22,865 bases of DNA from a virus. The notes under the pieces are model-generated. The model had not been told where the DNA came from. It saw only the letters and a program-made list of their open reading frames with translations, and did no database searches. Shown one piece after another: positions 22,714 to 22,865 of this stretch. Made by a program: the position numbers and the translations under genes. The stretch is taken from IMG/VR virus record IMGVR_UViG_3300033146_000500, positions 1-22,865 of that record, one strand, 5' to 3'. How positions within the stretch are numbered: position 1 is the first letter of the stretch; each line of letters opens with the position of its first letter.

Positions 22714-22865
22714 ATGAACAGATTTATTGTATCCTGTGTCCTTGCTATTATGGTTACCGTGTCTGGATATGCTACCGTCAGAAAGCATTGGCATATTCAG
22801 CTTAATTCAGTTATCGGGACATTTTCGACTACGCAGCATGTTGAATTCATTGCGTATTATAAACA
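22714..22865 (+). CDS. Secreted or membrane protein, truncated at the window edge
   Basis: Only the first 50 residues are present. They start MNRFIVSCVLAIMVTVSGYA, a short basic end and a hydrophobic core followed by a small-residue site (SGYA), typical of a signal peptide or an N-terminal membrane anchor. The region after it is soluble and unrecognised. GGGGAG (22702-22707) supports ATG 22714. Lysis or superinfection-exclusion proteins often lie here in phages, but nothing specific supports either. Confidence 0.6.
   Translation, partial: MNRFIVSCVLAIMVTVSGYATVRKHWHIQLNSVIGTFSTTQHVEFIAYYK

Overview
The window is the packaging, head and tail region of a tailed double-stranded DNA bacteriophage, or of a prophage of one. 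It is a siphovirus with an HK97-type head. Almost everything from 1241 to the right edge runs rightward, tightly packed, with short gaps or ATGA/TGATG overlaps and strong GGAGG-type ribosome binding sites. No tRNA, rRNA, integrase, transposase or CRISPR array is visible. The host cannot be named from the sequence; strong Shine-Dalgarno use only says it is a bacterium.

Layout. Positions 1-677 hold no convincing gene. They contain a very AT-rich block with four degenerate ~40-base repeats, a perfect 32-base tandem repeat with short iteron-like words, a 24-base tandem repeat and a diverged dispersed duplication. Next to it, on the minus strand (678-1205), is a winged-helix DNA-binding protein. 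Rightward from 1241 come a ParB-like/DNA methyltransferase fusion, a small terminase, a broken PAPS-reductase-like gene followed by the start of a second ghost copy, the large terminase, portal, prohead protease and HK97-fold major capsid protein. A small conserved protein follows, then three neighbouring genes that all begin MKH(A/Q)LS, then the neck genes (connector, stopper, gp10-like, tail terminator), a C2H2 zinc-finger protein, a small structural protein and the tail tube. The tail assembly chaperone pair (apparent -1 frameshift), a 1416-residue tape measure protein with an internal duplication, and the tail-tip genes complete the set: a four-cysteine gpL-like protein, a minor tail protein with an inserted beta domain, and a gpJ-like hub split by a frameshift. 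A small protein and a truncated secreted or membrane protein follow at the right edge.

How it works together. The terminases pump DNA through the portal into a shell built from the capsid protein, whose ~100-residue N-terminal segment probably acts as scaffold and is removed by the protease. The neck proteins close the head and join it to a tube whose length is set by the tape measure. The gpL/J-like proteins form the tip. The methyltransferase, and formerly the PP-loop enzyme(s), probably modify phage DNA.

The observations most worth following up are: the origin-like repeat region beside the winged-helix gene; the decaying PP-loop enzyme cassette wedged between the terminase genes, whose Gly-Gly codons appear to serve as the terL ribosome binding site; the MKH(A/Q)LS gene trio; the tape measure duplication; the zinc finger in the tail module; and the frameshifted hub gene.
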